A stretch of DNA of 64,000 nucleotides, taken from NCBI RefSeq assembly GCF_013019105.1, contig NZ_BLTE01000002.1:62001-126000 (forward strand). Direction: 5' to 3'. Under the pieces are notes generated by a model that made no database searches, was not told where the DNA came from, and saw only the letters and a program-made list of their open reading frames with translations. The position numbers were made by a program, and so were the translations under genes. Positions 34,361 to 43,626 of the stretch are shown here, piece by piece. Origin of the DNA: Fundidesulfovibrio magnetotacticus (lineage in GTDB: Bacteria > Desulfobacterota > Desulfovibrionia > Desulfovibrionales > Desulfovibrionaceae). Every line of letters starts with the position of its first letter. Within the stretch, counting starts at the first letter, position 1.

Positions 34361-34397
34361 TTGACTTCCCCCGGACCCTGGCCTAGCAGCCAGGGTC
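34361..34397 (+). promoter_or_regulatory. Promoter and hairpin between cstA and the Cys-rich gene
   Basis: TTGACT (34361-34366), 17-bp spacer, TAGCAG (34384-34389). Overlapping it is a perfect 9-bp stem GACCCTGGC/GCCAGGGTC (34374-34382, 34389-34397) with a 6-nt loop, directly before the GGGAGG ribosome site. It lacks a T tract, so attenuation is less likely than an operator role. Confidence 0.45.
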
Positions 34398-34410
34398 TGG
34401 GAGGATTCGC

Positions 34411-34752
34411 ATGTTCAAGCACCTCGTTCTCGCCCTCGCCCTCGCGGCCTTCCCCGCCAGCGCCATGGCCCAGTCCACCACGGCCGTCGGCCAGACCCAA
34501 ACCCAGAACCAGGTGACCATCCAGAGCCTGCCACCCGCAGCCACCTGCTTCAACTGCGAGTGCAACAACACGGACTTCACCTGCCGCACCGCCTGCATGG
34601 ACTACACCGACCTCATCAAGCGCCAGCAGTGCGAGGCCGCCTGCGGACAGACCCTCTCCACCTGCCTGGCCAACGCCCAGAAGCTCCAGCGCGCCGTGGA
34701 CGAGCAGCGCGCCCTCACCCAGCAGAGTTCCGCCAGCGGCCGCACCAACTGA
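34411..34752 (+). CDS. Small secreted twin-CX3C protein
   Basis: 113 residues: signal peptide MFKHLVLALALAAFPASAMA, a Gln/Thr-rich linker, and eight cysteines in a compact region: C46, C49, C51, C58, C62, C74, C78, C85. C58-X3-C62 and C74-X3-C78 are separated by 11 residues, the twin CX3C layout of disulfide-locked helical hairpins. The cell-surface role is unknown. It lies between cstA and lutA on the same strand, with its own promoter-like sequence; a good ribosome site precedes it. Confidence 0.75.
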   Translation: MFKHLVLALALAAFPASAMAQSTTAVGQTQTQNQVTIQSLPPAATCFNCECNNTDFTCRTACMDYTDLIKRQQCEAACGQTLSTCLANAQKLQRAVDEQRALTQQSSASGRTN

Positions 34753-34826
34753 TCCGCTCCCGCGTAGCCGCCAGGCCTGCCCTGGGCTTTGTTCCACTCG
34801 ACGACAACCGAACCAGCGAGCGCCTC

Positions 34827-35627
34827 ATGAACCGACCTTCACCCGCCGGAAAGGTCCTGCTATTCGGCACCTGCCTGGCCGACGCCGTGTTCCCCGACGC
34901 CGGCATGGCCTCCATCCGCCTGCTCGAAAATTGCGGCTTCCAGGTGGCCTACCCCCTGGAACAGGGCTGCTGCGGCCAGCCCGCCTACAACTCCGGCTTC
35001 CCCGACGAGGCCCGCGCCGTGGCCCTGGCCCAGGTGAAGGCCTTCGCGGGCTCGGACGCGCCCGTGGTGGTCCCTTCCGGCTCCTGCGCCGGGATGCTGC
35101 GCCACCACTACCCCGCTCTCTTCGAGGGACGCCCCGAGCTCTTCGAGGTGCTGGCCTTCAGCGCGCGCGTGCGCGAATTCTGCGAGTTCCTGGCCGAGGC
35201 AGCGCCAACGCTCCCCGACAGCGGCCCGCCCGTGCGCGCCGTGTGGCACTCCTCCTGCCACGCCCTGCGCGAGACGGGCTCCACCCCGGCCGCCAAGGCC
35301 CTGCTGCGCGCCCTGCCCGGCGTGGAACTGGTGGAACTGGCCCGCGAGTGGGAGTGCTGCGGCTTCGGCGGCACCTTCAGCGTGAAGCGCCCCGAGATCT
35401 CCGCCGCCATGGTGCGCGACAAGGTGGAGGACGTGCTGGCCGCCCGCGCCGACGTGCTTCTCACCGCCGACTGCGGCTGCCTGCTCAACATCACCTCGGC
35501 CGCCCAGCGCATGGGACGCCCCGTGCGCGGCATGCACGTGGCCGAATTCCTCTGGGAGCGCGTCTCCGGGACGGCCTCGACGCAACAGCCCGCGACCCGG
35601 GCCGGGGAGGCGAACCATGGCCGCTGA
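34827..35627 (+). CDS. lutA: L-lactate oxidation complex subunit LutA
   Basis: A 266-residue protein with two CCG (heterodisulfide-reductase C-terminal type) domains: QGCCGQPAYNSG (Cys48, Cys49) and WECCGFGGTFSVKRPEIS (Cys177, Cys178), plus GTCLADAVFPDAG and SSCHALRETG. In LutABC complexes this subunit carries iron-sulfur sites for oxidation of L-lactate to pyruvate. The ATG at 34827 is the only start consistent with the family. Its end overlaps lutB by 11 bp. No lactate permease is adjacent; cstA lies two genes upstream. Confidence 0.93.
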   Translation: MNRPSPAGKVLLFGTCLADAVFPDAGMASIRLLENCGFQVAYPLEQGCCGQPAYNSGFPDEARAVALAQVKAFAGSDAPVVVPSGSCAGMLRHHYPALFEGRPELFEVLAFSARVREFCEFLAEAAPTLPDSGPPVRAVWHSSCHALRETGSTPAAKALLRALPGVELVELAREWECCGFGGTFSVKRPEISAAMVRDKVEDVLAARADVLLTADCGCLLNITSAAQRMGRPVRGMHVAEFLWERVSGTASTQQPATRAGEANHGR

Positions 35628-37047
35628 TTCCTTCGATTTCCCCGCCGCCCTGGCCAAGGCCCTGGCCGATCCTCAGATCGCCGGCAACTTCAAGTCCGCC
35701 CTGGGCGGCTTGCGCGGCAAGCGTCTGGCCCTCTTCGCCGACCCGGCCGAGCTGGCCAGGCTGCGCGCCACCGGCAAGGCCCTCAAGGGCCGGACACTCT
35801 CACGCCTGCCTGAGCTTCTTGTCCAGTTGGAGGCCAACTGCACCCGCAACGGCATCCGCGTGCACTGGGCCGAGACCACCGAAGAGGCCAACCGCATCGT
35901 GCTCTCCATCCTGCGCGCCCACGGGGCGGACACGGTGGTCAAGGGCAAGTCCATGGTCTCGGAGGAGATGGGGCTCAACCACTTCCTCGAAGAGCACGGC
36001 GTCACCCCCGTGGAAACGGACCTTGGCGAGTTCATCATCCAGCTGGCCCACCAGCCGCCCTCGCACATCACGGCTCCGGCCCTGCACATGAACCGCAAGC
36101 AGGTGGCGGAACTTTTTTCCAAGTGCATCCCTGACACGCCCTACACCGAGGACGTGCTGGAGCTCAACGCCATCGCCCGGCGTGTCCTGCGCGAGAAGTT
36201 CCGCACGGCAAAGGCCGGGCTCTCGGGCGTGAACTTCGCCGTGGCCGAGACCGGCTCCCTGGTGCTCGTCGAGAACGAGGGCAACGGGCGCATGAGCACC
36301 CACTGCCCCGACGTGCACATCGCCCTCATGGGTCTCGAGAAGGTGGTGGAAAAGCTCGAGCACCTGCCGCCGCTCATGCGCCTGCTTACCGGCTCGGCCA
36401 CCGGACAGCTGCTCTCCACCTACGTGAACGTGGTCAGCGGCCCACGCGGCCCGCACGAACTGGACGGCCCCCGCGAGGTGCACCTGGTCATCCTGGACAA
36501 CGGCCGTTCCAACATGTTCCAGGACGCCGAACTCTCCGGCTCGCTGCGCTGCATCCGCTGCGGCGCGTGCCTGAACAACTGCCCTGTCTATTCGCGCCTG
36601 GGCGGCCACGCGTACGGCTCGGTCTATCCCGGCCCCATCGGGTCGGTGATCACGCCCCAGATGGAAGGGCTCGACGCCAAGGGCGACCTTTCCTTCGCTT
36701 CCAGCCTCTGCGGAGCCTGCGAGGAAGTCTGCCCGGTGATGATCCCTCTTGCCCGGCACCTGCGCCGCATCCGCTCCGAGTGCGAGGCCGCGCCCGGACA
36801 GGGCCTCGTGCGCGGTCGCGGGGCCAAGCGTTGCGCCGTCAAGACTCTGGGCTGGCGTCTCTGGGCCTTCGTGGAGCGCAGGCCCTGGCTGCGCGAACGC
36901 CTGCTCGCCCTGGCCGCGCGCCTCACCGGCCGCTGGACCCCGGCCGTGGGCCCTCTCGCCGCATGGAGCCAGGCCCGCACGCTGCCCAAACTTGCCCGCA
37001 AGAGCCTGCGCCAGCGCGTGCGCGAGGAAGGAGTCCGCCATGGATAG
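35617..37047 (+). CDS. lutB: L-lactate oxidation iron-sulfur protein LutB
   Basis: A 476-residue protein with an N-terminal LUD domain (KGKSMVSEEMGLNHFLEEHGV, VAETGSLVLVENEGNGR), then two 4Fe-4S motifs, CIRCGACLNNCPVY (from about residue 312) and CGACEEVCPV (from about 365), and a basic C-terminal helix region. It passes electrons from lactate within the LutABC complex. It overlaps lutA at the 5' end and lutC by 8 bp at the 3' end, so the three are made together. Confidence 0.95.
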   Translation: MAADSFDFPAALAKALADPQIAGNFKSALGGLRGKRLALFADPAELARLRATGKALKGRTLSRLPELLVQLEANCTRNGIRVHWAETTEEANRIVLSILRAHGADTVVKGKSMVSEEMGLNHFLEEHGVTPVETDLGEFIIQLAHQPPSHITAPALHMNRKQVAELFSKCIPDTPYTEDVLELNAIARRVLREKFRTAKAGLSGVNFAVAETGSLVLVENEGNGRMSTHCPDVHIALMGLEKVVEKLEHLPPLMRLLTGSATGQLLSTYVNVVSGPRGPHELDGPREVHLVILDNGRSNMFQDAELSGSLRCIRCGACLNNCPVYSRLGGHAYGSVYPGPIGSVITPQMEGLDAKGDLSFASSLCGACEEVCPVMIPLARHLRRIRSECEAAPGQGLVRGRGAKRCAVKTLGWRLWAFVERRPWLRERLLALAARLTGRWTPAVGPLAAWSQARTLPKLARKSLRQRVREEGVRHG

Positions 37048-37711
37048 CGCCATCGCCCGCGAGGCCATTCTGGCCCGCCTCTCCCGTAACCGTCCGGCCG
37101 CGCCCGCTCCCGTGGCCCCCGACCGCGCCTGGAGCCCCCCCCGGCCCGGACGCCACGAGGCCGTGGACCTCCTCTGCGCCCGCATGGCCGCCGTGAAGAC
37201 CGAAGTCATCCGCACCAGCGCCGCACAAATGGCCGACGCCCTGGCCGACCTGCTCGCCGCCAAAGCGCCTTCGTCCTTGGCCTACGGCCCCGCCTCCGGC
37301 GTGGCCCCCCTTGTGCGAGAGGTCCTCGCCCGGCCCGGCATGCCCTCACCCCTCCCCGTGGACCGCCCCGTGGAGGAACTGCGCGACGCCCTCTTCGCCG
37401 TGGACGCCTCGGTGACAGGCGTCCGCCTTGCCATCGCGGAAAACGGCTCGCTGCTCCTTACCCCCGACGCCACGGAGTCCCGGCTGCTCTCCCTCGTTCC
37501 GCCCCTGCACATCGCGGTGCTGTTCGAATCCCAGGTGCGGGCCACTTTCGCGGATGCCCTGGCCGAACTGGCCGAAGCCGGGCCGCTGCCCCCCAACGCG
37601 CTGCTCATCTCCGGCCCGTCCAAGACCGCCGACATCGAACTGACGCTCACCTTCGGCGTGCACGGCCCCAAGGAACTGGCCGTGCTCGTGGTGTCCGGCG
37701 TCGCGCCGTAA
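37040..37711 (+). CDS. lutC: L-lactate oxidation protein LutC (LUD domain)
   Basis: A 223-residue LUD-domain protein: a Pro/Ala-rich N-terminal stretch, then SLAYGPASGVAPLVREV, VTGVRLAIAENGSLLLTPDATESRLLSLVPPLHIAVLFESQV and the C-terminal GPSKTADIELTLTFGVHGPKELAVLVV, which is the diagnostic LutC ending. The ATG at 37040 has AAGGAG upstream and overlaps the lutB stop. It completes the lactate-oxidation complex; a diguanylate-cyclase-type regulator follows 22 bp on and may share the transcript. Confidence 0.93.
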   Translation: MDSAIAREAILARLSRNRPAAPAPVAPDRAWSPPRPGRHEAVDLLCARMAAVKTEVIRTSAAQMADALADLLAAKAPSSLAYGPASGVAPLVREVLARPGMPSPLPVDRPVEELRDALFAVDASVTGVRLAIAENGSLLLTPDATESRLLSLVPPLHIAVLFESQVRATFADALAELAEAGPLPPNALLISGPSKTADIELTLTFGVHGPKELAVLVVSGVAP

Positions 37712-37733
37712 TCCGTCCACTGGAGGCCCCGCC

Positions 37734-39011
37734 ATGGAAGAGATCCTGCTCGTCGAAGACAGCCGCACCTTCGGTTCACTCCTGCGCCGCACCGTGGAGC
37801 GCGAGGTGGGACGCACCGTCACCTGGGTCAAATCCCGCGCCGAATGCGAAGCCGCGCTGGCGGAGAATCCCCACGGTTTCGCCGCCGCGCTCCTGGACCT
37901 GAACCTCCCCGACGCCCACGAAGGCGAAGTGGTGGACGTGGTGCTCGCCTACAACGTGCCCGCCGTGGTGTTCACGGGCGAGATGGCCCCGGGACTGCGC
38001 GAGGCCATGTGGGAAAAGGGCATCGTGGACTACGTGTTCAAACAGGGCCTGCACACCCTGGACTACGTGGTGCGCCTGCTGCGCCGCATCCTGCGCAACA
38101 AGGGGCTGCGCGCCGTGGCGGCCCTGGCGGACGACGCCGAACGCGCCCGCCTGACACGTCTCCTGACGGCCCACGGCTACCAGGCCATCCCCTGCGCCGA
38201 CGCGCGCACCGCCCTGGAAACCGCCCGCGCGGACGCCTCCGTGCGGCTGGTCCTCACGGATTCTATCCTCCCGGACGCAACCGGCGCGGAACTCACCCGC
38301 TCCGTGCGCGAAACGCGCGGACTGCGCGACGTGGCCGTGATCGGCATGGCCGCCGAACACGACGGCGAAGCCTCGGCCGCACTGCTCAAAAGCGGCGCAA
38401 ACGACTTCATCACCCGCCCGTTCATGACCGAGGAGTTCTACTGCCGCATCTCCCAGAACGTGGACATGCTGAACCTCCTTGACGACTTCGCGGACCTCGC
38501 CAACCGCGACGTGCTCACGGGCCTGGGCAACCGCACACACCTCTTCGACGCGGGCAACAGACTCTTCACGACCCTGCGCCGGGAAGACCGCGGCCTCGCG
38601 GCGGCCCTCATCGGCGTGGACCGCCTCAAGGAAGTGAACGACACCCACGGCCACGACGCGGGCGATACCGTGCTTCGCCACGTGGCCGTGCTCCTGCGCC
38701 AGCACTTCCGGGGCAGCGACATCCTCGCCCGCCTCGCCGGAGACGAATTCTGCGTGCTCGACGCCGAAATGACCCCGGAGCAGGCCCTCGACGCCTTCGA
38801 CGCATTCCGCGCCGACGTGGCGGCCGGCCCGGCCCAATACGGAGGACTCCAAATCACCGTGAGCGTGAGCATCGGCCTGCAATGCGCCGAAATGGCCAGC
38901 TTCGACGCCCTCATCCGCTCCGCTACGGCCCTCCTCGACAAGGCCGAGGAGACCGGCGGCGATCAGGTTCTGCTCAACACGGACCCCATCGGCCTCCACC
39001 TCTCCGCCTGA
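37734..39011 (+). CDS. REC-REC-GGDEF response regulator
   Basis: A 425-residue PleD-like protein: two receiver domains with phospho-acceptors D55 (LLDLNLPD) and D176 (LTDSILPD), then a GGDEF domain (about 250-415). The active motif is AGDEF (335-339) instead of GGDEF; such variants are active in some enzymes. An RxxD inhibitory site (RGSD, 326-329) lies five residues before it, so product feedback is likely. The second receiver has its acceptor but a degraded acidic pair. It starts 22 bp after lutC, linking c-di-GMP signalling to lactate use by position only. Confidence 0.88.
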   Translation: MEEILLVEDSRTFGSLLRRTVEREVGRTVTWVKSRAECEAALAENPHGFAAALLDLNLPDAHEGEVVDVVLAYNVPAVVFTGEMAPGLREAMWEKGIVDYVFKQGLHTLDYVVRLLRRILRNKGLRAVAALADDAERARLTRLLTAHGYQAIPCADARTALETARADASVRLVLTDSILPDATGAELTRSVRETRGLRDVAVIGMAAEHDGEASAALLKSGANDFITRPFMTEEFYCRISQNVDMLNLLDDFADLANRDVLTGLGNRTHLFDAGNRLFTTLRREDRGLAAALIGVDRLKEVNDTHGHDAGDTVLRHVAVLLRQHFRGSDILARLAGDEFCVLDAEMTPEQALDAFDAFRADVAAGPAQYGGLQITVSVSIGLQCAEMASFDALIRSATALLDKAEETGGDQVLLNTDPIGLHLSA

Positions 39012-39199
39012 TGCGCCCATTCGGCGCACCCAGCGAACGGCTGCGCGGACAGAAAAGATGCCTCCGACCGCGCTTCCCACCCCGCCGCGACCTCACCGAA
39101 CGTCACCGTGAACCGAAGCGGGAGTCCGAAGTGCGGAGCCCTCTCTGCCCGCCGGAGGTTATTCCTCTGACCACCCTCACCAAGCCGACGCAGCCCTCT

Positions 39200-39937
39200 T
39201 CACGCGGCAACCGCCGCCAGCACGACGGTTACTTCCCCCAGCACGATAGCCGCGCCGACGAAGTCGCCGTTGAAACCACCCTGACGCCGAGAAATCCGTG
39301 CGAGGGCCCAGGTTACGGCTGCGCAGGCGGCCAGCCCCAGTGCGGTGTCCCGGAGTCCGGCCAGGGCGAACCCCAGGATCGCGCAGAGCGCGACTCCCAA
39401 CGCGATTAGTCGCGGTGTCGCGCCGCGAGCGAAGAGCGCGCCCAGTCCGGGCCGGGCGCGTGAACGGCAGACGTGGAGCACGGCGAGCCCTGCTGTCCTG
39501 CCTGCCACGAAAGACCAGACCACCACGCCGAGACGGCCCTGGGAGGCCAGTTCGCCGCAGGCCGAGGCCTGGGCCGTGAGAGCCAGTGCCAGGGCCATGA
39601 CGGCGAAGGGACCGGCCCGGCTGTCCTTGAGGATGGCCCAGAAACGGTCACCGGTGGCGGCGCTGCCCACGGCGTCGGCTATGTCGGCCAGGCCGTCGGC
39701 ATGCAGTCCCCGGGTGAGCAGCAATCCAAGAAGAGCCACGGTCCATCCCGCGAGGAATGGCGTGTGCGCGAAGAGTCCCAGCCAGGCCGGGAGCGTGGCC
39801 AGGAGCCCGACAACAAGCCCCGCAACAGGGAACCAGGGCAGGGCGCGCGGGAAGGCGTCGTCTGGTTCCGCACGGGCCGGGGCAAGCACGGTGAGGAAGG
39901 ACAGGGCCAGGCGCAGGCCTTCAAGACAACGGGGCAC
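39200..39937 (-). CDS. cobS: Adenosylcobinamide-GDP ribazoletransferase
   Basis: A 245-residue membrane enzyme with about six helices that joins the lower-ligand nucleoside to GDP-cobinamide, the last assembly step of cobalamin. Motifs: RGLHADGLADIADAVGSAATGDRFWAILKDSRAGPFAV (about 76-113) and GGFNGDFVGA near the end. GTG start at 39937 with AGGAGG upstream. It stands apart from the cbi genes at 20-26 kb; no cobalamin riboswitch is seen before it. Confidence 0.93.
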   Translation of the reverse strand: MPRCLEGLRLALSFLTVLAPARAEPDDAFPRALPWFPVAGLVVGLLATLPAWLGLFAHTPFLAGWTVALLGLLLTRGLHADGLADIADAVGSAATGDRFWAILKDSRAGPFAVMALALALTAQASACGELASQGRLGVVVWSFVAGRTAGLAVLHVCRSRARPGLGALFARGATPRLIALGVALCAILGFALAGLRDTALGLAACAAVTWALARISRRQGGFNGDFVGAAIVLGEVTVVLAAVAA

Positions 39938-40060
39938 GTCTCCTCCTGGGGGGTGTGGTTTGTGACGGCGCGGCGAAGCAGCACCGCCGCGACCGATTCA
40001 TGATTGCACGATGCGTGGCCGTCTCGCGAGGGGGCGCGTATCTGGCCCGGTGGTGGTCCG

Positions 40061-40861
40061 CTACCCGTGACGTTCCAGGCGCAGGCGGACGGTCGCGCCG
40101 GGCGCGAGCCCCAGCACGGAGGCGGCGGATTCCTTGTTCATGGCCAGCTCCAGGTAGCCCTGGCTGCCTTTGAGCACGCCCACTTGTCCCGGCTCCAGCT
40201 TCTCGTAGGTGAAGGCCGGTTGCAGCGGCATCTCCACCGGCGTCGCGAGCACGGGGTCACGGGCCTTGAGGATCATGTTGGCGTAGGCTTCGCATTCCAG
40301 GTTGAGCAGGCAATTGCCGAAGCGGTCCACGTGGAGCACCATGGCGTCCACCACGGCATCGGTGTGCACGGGCTCAAGCCCGGGGAGTCGCACGAGGGTG
40401 TGCGGGTTCACCTCTTCGCCCAGGCGTTCGGGCGGCGCGCCGGTGAGGAGCTTGGCGGCAAGGGGCGCGAAGATGTCGCGGCCGTGGAAGGTGGCGCTGG
40501 CTTCGCGCCGCCAGGCCGGAGTGACGTCGCGCACGCGGCTGCCGCCGCCATGCTGCATCACCAGTGTGAGCAGGCCGTTGTCCGGGGCGAGGAAGAACTG
40601 CCTGTGCTTCTCCAGGAGAACGATGCGGCGGTCGCCTCCGACGCCGGGGTCCACCACGGCCACGAACACAGTCCCTTCGGGGAAATGTTTGCGGCTGGAC
40701 TCCAGGAAGAAGGCGGCCTGGAGGATGTTGAATGGCTCCACCTGATGGCAGAGGTCCAGGACGCGGGCTTCCGGGGCGTGCAGGGCGAACGCGCCCTTCA
40801 TCTGGCCCACGTAGGGGTCCGCGAAGCCGAAATCGGTGAGCAGCACGGCGAAAGCCGCCAT
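40061..40861 (-). CDS. SAM hydrolase (DUF62 / SAM hydroxide adenosyltransferase family)
   Basis: A 266-residue protein of the SAM chlorinase/fluorinase superfamily. Motifs: VLLTDFGFADPYVGQMKG (6-23), VVDPGVGGDRR, FFLAPDNGLLTLV, TFHGRDIFAPLAAKLL and DRFGNCLLNL. It lacks the halogenase-specific insert, so it is expected to cleave SAM with water to adenosine and methionine. GGAGG precedes the ATG. It is 123 bp upstream of cobS and 78 bp downstream of rex, all on the minus strand. Confidence 0.9.
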   Translation of the reverse strand: MAAFAVLLTDFGFADPYVGQMKGAFALHAPEARVLDLCHQVEPFNILQAAFFLESSRKHFPEGTVFVAVVDPGVGGDRRIVLLEKHRQFFLAPDNGLLTLVMQHGGGSRVRDVTPAWRREASATFHGRDIFAPLAAKLLTGAPPERLGEEVNPHTLVRLPGLEPVHTDAVVDAMVLHVDRFGNCLLNLECEAYANMILKARDPVLATPVEMPLQPAFTYEKLEPGQVGVLKGSQGYLELAMNKESAASVLGLAPGATVRLRLERHG

Positions 40862-40939
40862 GGCCTCCTCCTTGCGAGCCGGGTCTGTGGGAACGTCGGT
40901 GCGGCCGCGCCGGGATCGCGGCCCTGGGGATGATAGGGC

Positions 40940-41578
40940 CTAGCGGTCCTGATTGTCCATGTTCAGGTTGAAGGCGACGGCGTAGAGATGGTGGAAGAAA
41001 TCGACGTATTCCACGTAAACGGTCTCGGGGACGTTGATGCGGGCGGGGGCGAAGTTGATGATGCCGCGCACGCCTGCGTCCACGAGGTAGTTGGCGGCGC
41101 GCTGGGCGCGCTCGGGGGGCGTGGTGATGAGGCCGATCTCGATGTCGAGTTCTTCGACTTTTTCCTTGAGGCGGCGCGAACAGATGACTTCGAGGCCGGA
41201 AACTTCCTCGCCGATCTTGAAGGGATCGCAGTCGAAGGCGCCGACGATGTGGAAGCCGCGCCGGGGGAAGTCCTGGTGGCGCAGGAGGGCCTTGCCCAGG
41301 TTGCCCACGCCCACGAGCGCGGCCTTCCAGACGCGGTCGACGCCGAGCGCCTGCTTGATGGAGCTGATGAGGTCCTGGACGAAGTAGCCGACGCCGCGCA
41401 CGCCGAATTCGCCGAAGTATGCGAGATCTTTGCGGATCTGGGAGGGATTGACGTTGCAGGCCTTGGCCAGGACTTCGGAGGAGAGCACTTCGGAGCCCTC
41501 CCTGCGAAACGTCTCAAGCACCTGGACGTAGAGTGCCAGGCGCTGGATGGTGGCGCGGGGGATGTGCTCGCTCTTCAC
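40940..41578 (-). CDS. rex: Redox-sensing transcriptional repressor Rex
   Basis: A 212-residue NADH/NAD+-sensing repressor: N-terminal winged helix (LSSEVLAKACNVNPSQIRKDLAYFGEFG, about 32-59), Rossmann domain with GVGNLG (G90-G95), and a C-terminal domain-swapped helix (DFFHHLYAVAFNLNM). GTG start at 41578 with AGGAGCC upstream. It lies 70 bp after atpE, separated only by a strong terminator, so it depends on readthrough from the atp operon or a promoter inside atpE. Matching operators lie at the atp promoter. Confidence 0.96.
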   Translation of the reverse strand: MKSEHIPRATIQRLALYVQVLETFRREGSEVLSSEVLAKACNVNPSQIRKDLAYFGEFGVRGVGYFVQDLISSIKQALGVDRVWKAALVGVGNLGKALLRHQDFPRRGFHIVGAFDCDPFKIGEEVSGLEVICSRRLKEKVEELDIEIGLITTPPERAQRAANYLVDAGVRGIINFAPARINVPETVYVEYVDFFHHLYAVAFNLNMDNQDR

Positions 41579-41600
41579 GTGTGTGGGGCTCCTGACCCGG

Positions 41601-41634
41601 GAAAAAAGCCGGGAGGCCCGTTGGGGCCTCCCGG
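41601..41634 (-). terminator. Strong terminator between atpE and rex
   Basis: A 12-bp perfect GC stem (41607-41618 and 41623-41634) with a 4-nt loop; on the minus strand it is followed by TTTTTT (41601-41606). It lies between the atpE stop and the rex start. Confidence 0.9.
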
Positions 41635-41648
41635 CGGGAAGGCGTCGT

Positions 41649-42717
<1,069 letters not shown>

Positions 42718-42721
<4 letters not shown>

Positions 42722-43137
42722 GCCTCCTTCGCGCTGTTAGACCCGGCCCTCTTGAGGGCCCCCCACACCAGAATCGTGACCATGACCGTGGACATTCCGC
42801 CCAGGGTGGCCCACACCGGCCATCCCGCTTCCACGATCATCAAATACAGTCCCACGCCCGTTATGCCCAGGCGCACGAAAAACCTGAAAAAGCTGCCGCC
42901 CACCGCCCCCGCCGTGCTGGCCAGGAGCCCTTGGGCGAAGCGCACCATCCACCAGAAGTTCACGGTGATGAGCGCCGCCCCGCACGTCCAGGCCACGCCC
43001 CACGTCCCGCCTTGCGACAGCACCAGGGCGGCCAGGCTGGTCACCAGGGCCATCATGATCTGGTCGCGCAGAAGGGTGCGCCCTTCCGGGTGGTGGAAGC
43101 CGATGCGCGCCAGAAAACGTCCGATCCACTCACGCAT
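42718..43137 (-). CDS. atpI: ATP synthase subunit I (AtpI-like)
   Basis: 139 residues with four hydrophobic segments (DQIMMALVTSLAALVLSQ, VAWTCGAALITVNFWWMV, FFRFFVRLGITGVGLYLMI, WATLGGMSTVMVTILVWG), matching the ATP-synt_I family, an accessory factor for c-ring assembly. It overlaps the upstream gene by 8 bp and atpB by 4 bp. Confidence 0.82.
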
Positions 43138-43441
43138 CGCGCGCGCCTCCGTGTCCGCCGTCTTTGTCCTTGTCCGCCTTGGCGGCGTCTTCGGACTTGG
43201 TGGCAGACTTCAGGGACTGGGTTCCGCTGACCTTCATGGCGTCGTGGTACATGGTCTTGAAACCCGCCACCACGCCCAGAAGCAACCAGCCGAGCAGGCC
43301 CCAGGGCGACGTGCCGAACCATTTGTCGGTGTAGTAGCCCAGAACGAGGCCAACGATGGTGTGGGCCACGAAGTTCGTGCCCATCACCGCCGCTTTCTCG
43401 ATCCCTTCCCAGGTTCCCTTGTCCCTGTTCTTAAAGAACAT
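43130..43441 (-). CDS. atpZ: AtpZ/AtpI family protein
   Basis: 103 residues: two helices with the family pattern VAHTIVGLVLGYYTDKWFGTSPWGLLGWLLLGVVAGFKTMY (about 25-65), then a charged Lys/Asp/Gly tail. AtpZ proteins help ATP-synthase assembly or Mg2+/Ca2+ handling. The ATG at 43441 has GGAGGAG upstream; the longer reading to 43495 would cover the Rex box. It is the first gene of the minus-strand atp unit. Confidence 0.82.
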   Translation of the reverse strand: MFFKNRDKGTWEGIEKAAVMGTNFVAHTIVGLVLGYYTDKWFGTSPWGLLGWLLLGVVAGFKTMYHDAMKVSGTQSLKSATKSEDAAKADKDKDGGHGGARDA

Positions 43442-43479
43442 CCGCTCTCCTCCGGCTCCCTGCCGGGCGACCGCGGCAC

Positions 43480-43497
43480 TCGTGCATTGCTTCACAA
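43480..43497 (-). promoter_or_regulatory. Rex operator at the atp promoter
   Basis: On the minus strand TTGTGAA-GCAA-TGCACGA: a perfect left half and a 5/7 right half of the Rex consensus TTGTGAA-N4-TTCACAA. It lies at the expected transcription start of the atp unit, 39 bp before the ATG, so bound Rex would block the promoter. Confidence 0.75.
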
Positions 43498-43505
43498 GTC
43501 GGGCA

Positions 43506-43535
43506 GGACTAGCACACCGGCAAGCTTTCCGTCAA
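43506..43535 (-). promoter_or_regulatory. Promoter of the atpZ-atpI-atpB-atpE unit
   Basis: On the minus strand TTGACG (43530-43535), 18-bp spacer, TAGTCC (43506-43511); the Rex operator begins 9 bp downstream. Confidence 0.6.
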
Positions 43536-43604
43536 CGAGCCAGCAGCCCGAAGCCGGGATTTTTCCGAGGTTTTTTACTGGCCCCGGCAGGAGCCCGCCG
43601 GAGC

Positions 43605-43622
43605 TTGTGACAACCGCCACAA
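43605..43622 (-). promoter_or_regulatory. Second Rex-like operator upstream of the atp promoter
   Basis: TTGTGA-CAACCGC-CACAA read on the plus strand keeps both outer half-sites of the 18-bp Rex consensus. It lies about 70 bp upstream of the -35 box and just past the end of the neighbouring SBP gene. Two sites could support cooperative repression. Confidence 0.55.
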
Positions 43623-43626
43623 AGTC

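Noticed and set aside
39955-39975. TTGTGA half-site upstream of cobS as a Rex box
   Set aside because: The second half-site is missing: the bases at the correct spacing read CGGCGAA.
39938-40060. Cobalamin riboswitch before cobS
   Set aside because: No B12 box (GCCACTG-like) or the usual conserved helices; also looked for before cbiA and the NikK-like gene without success.
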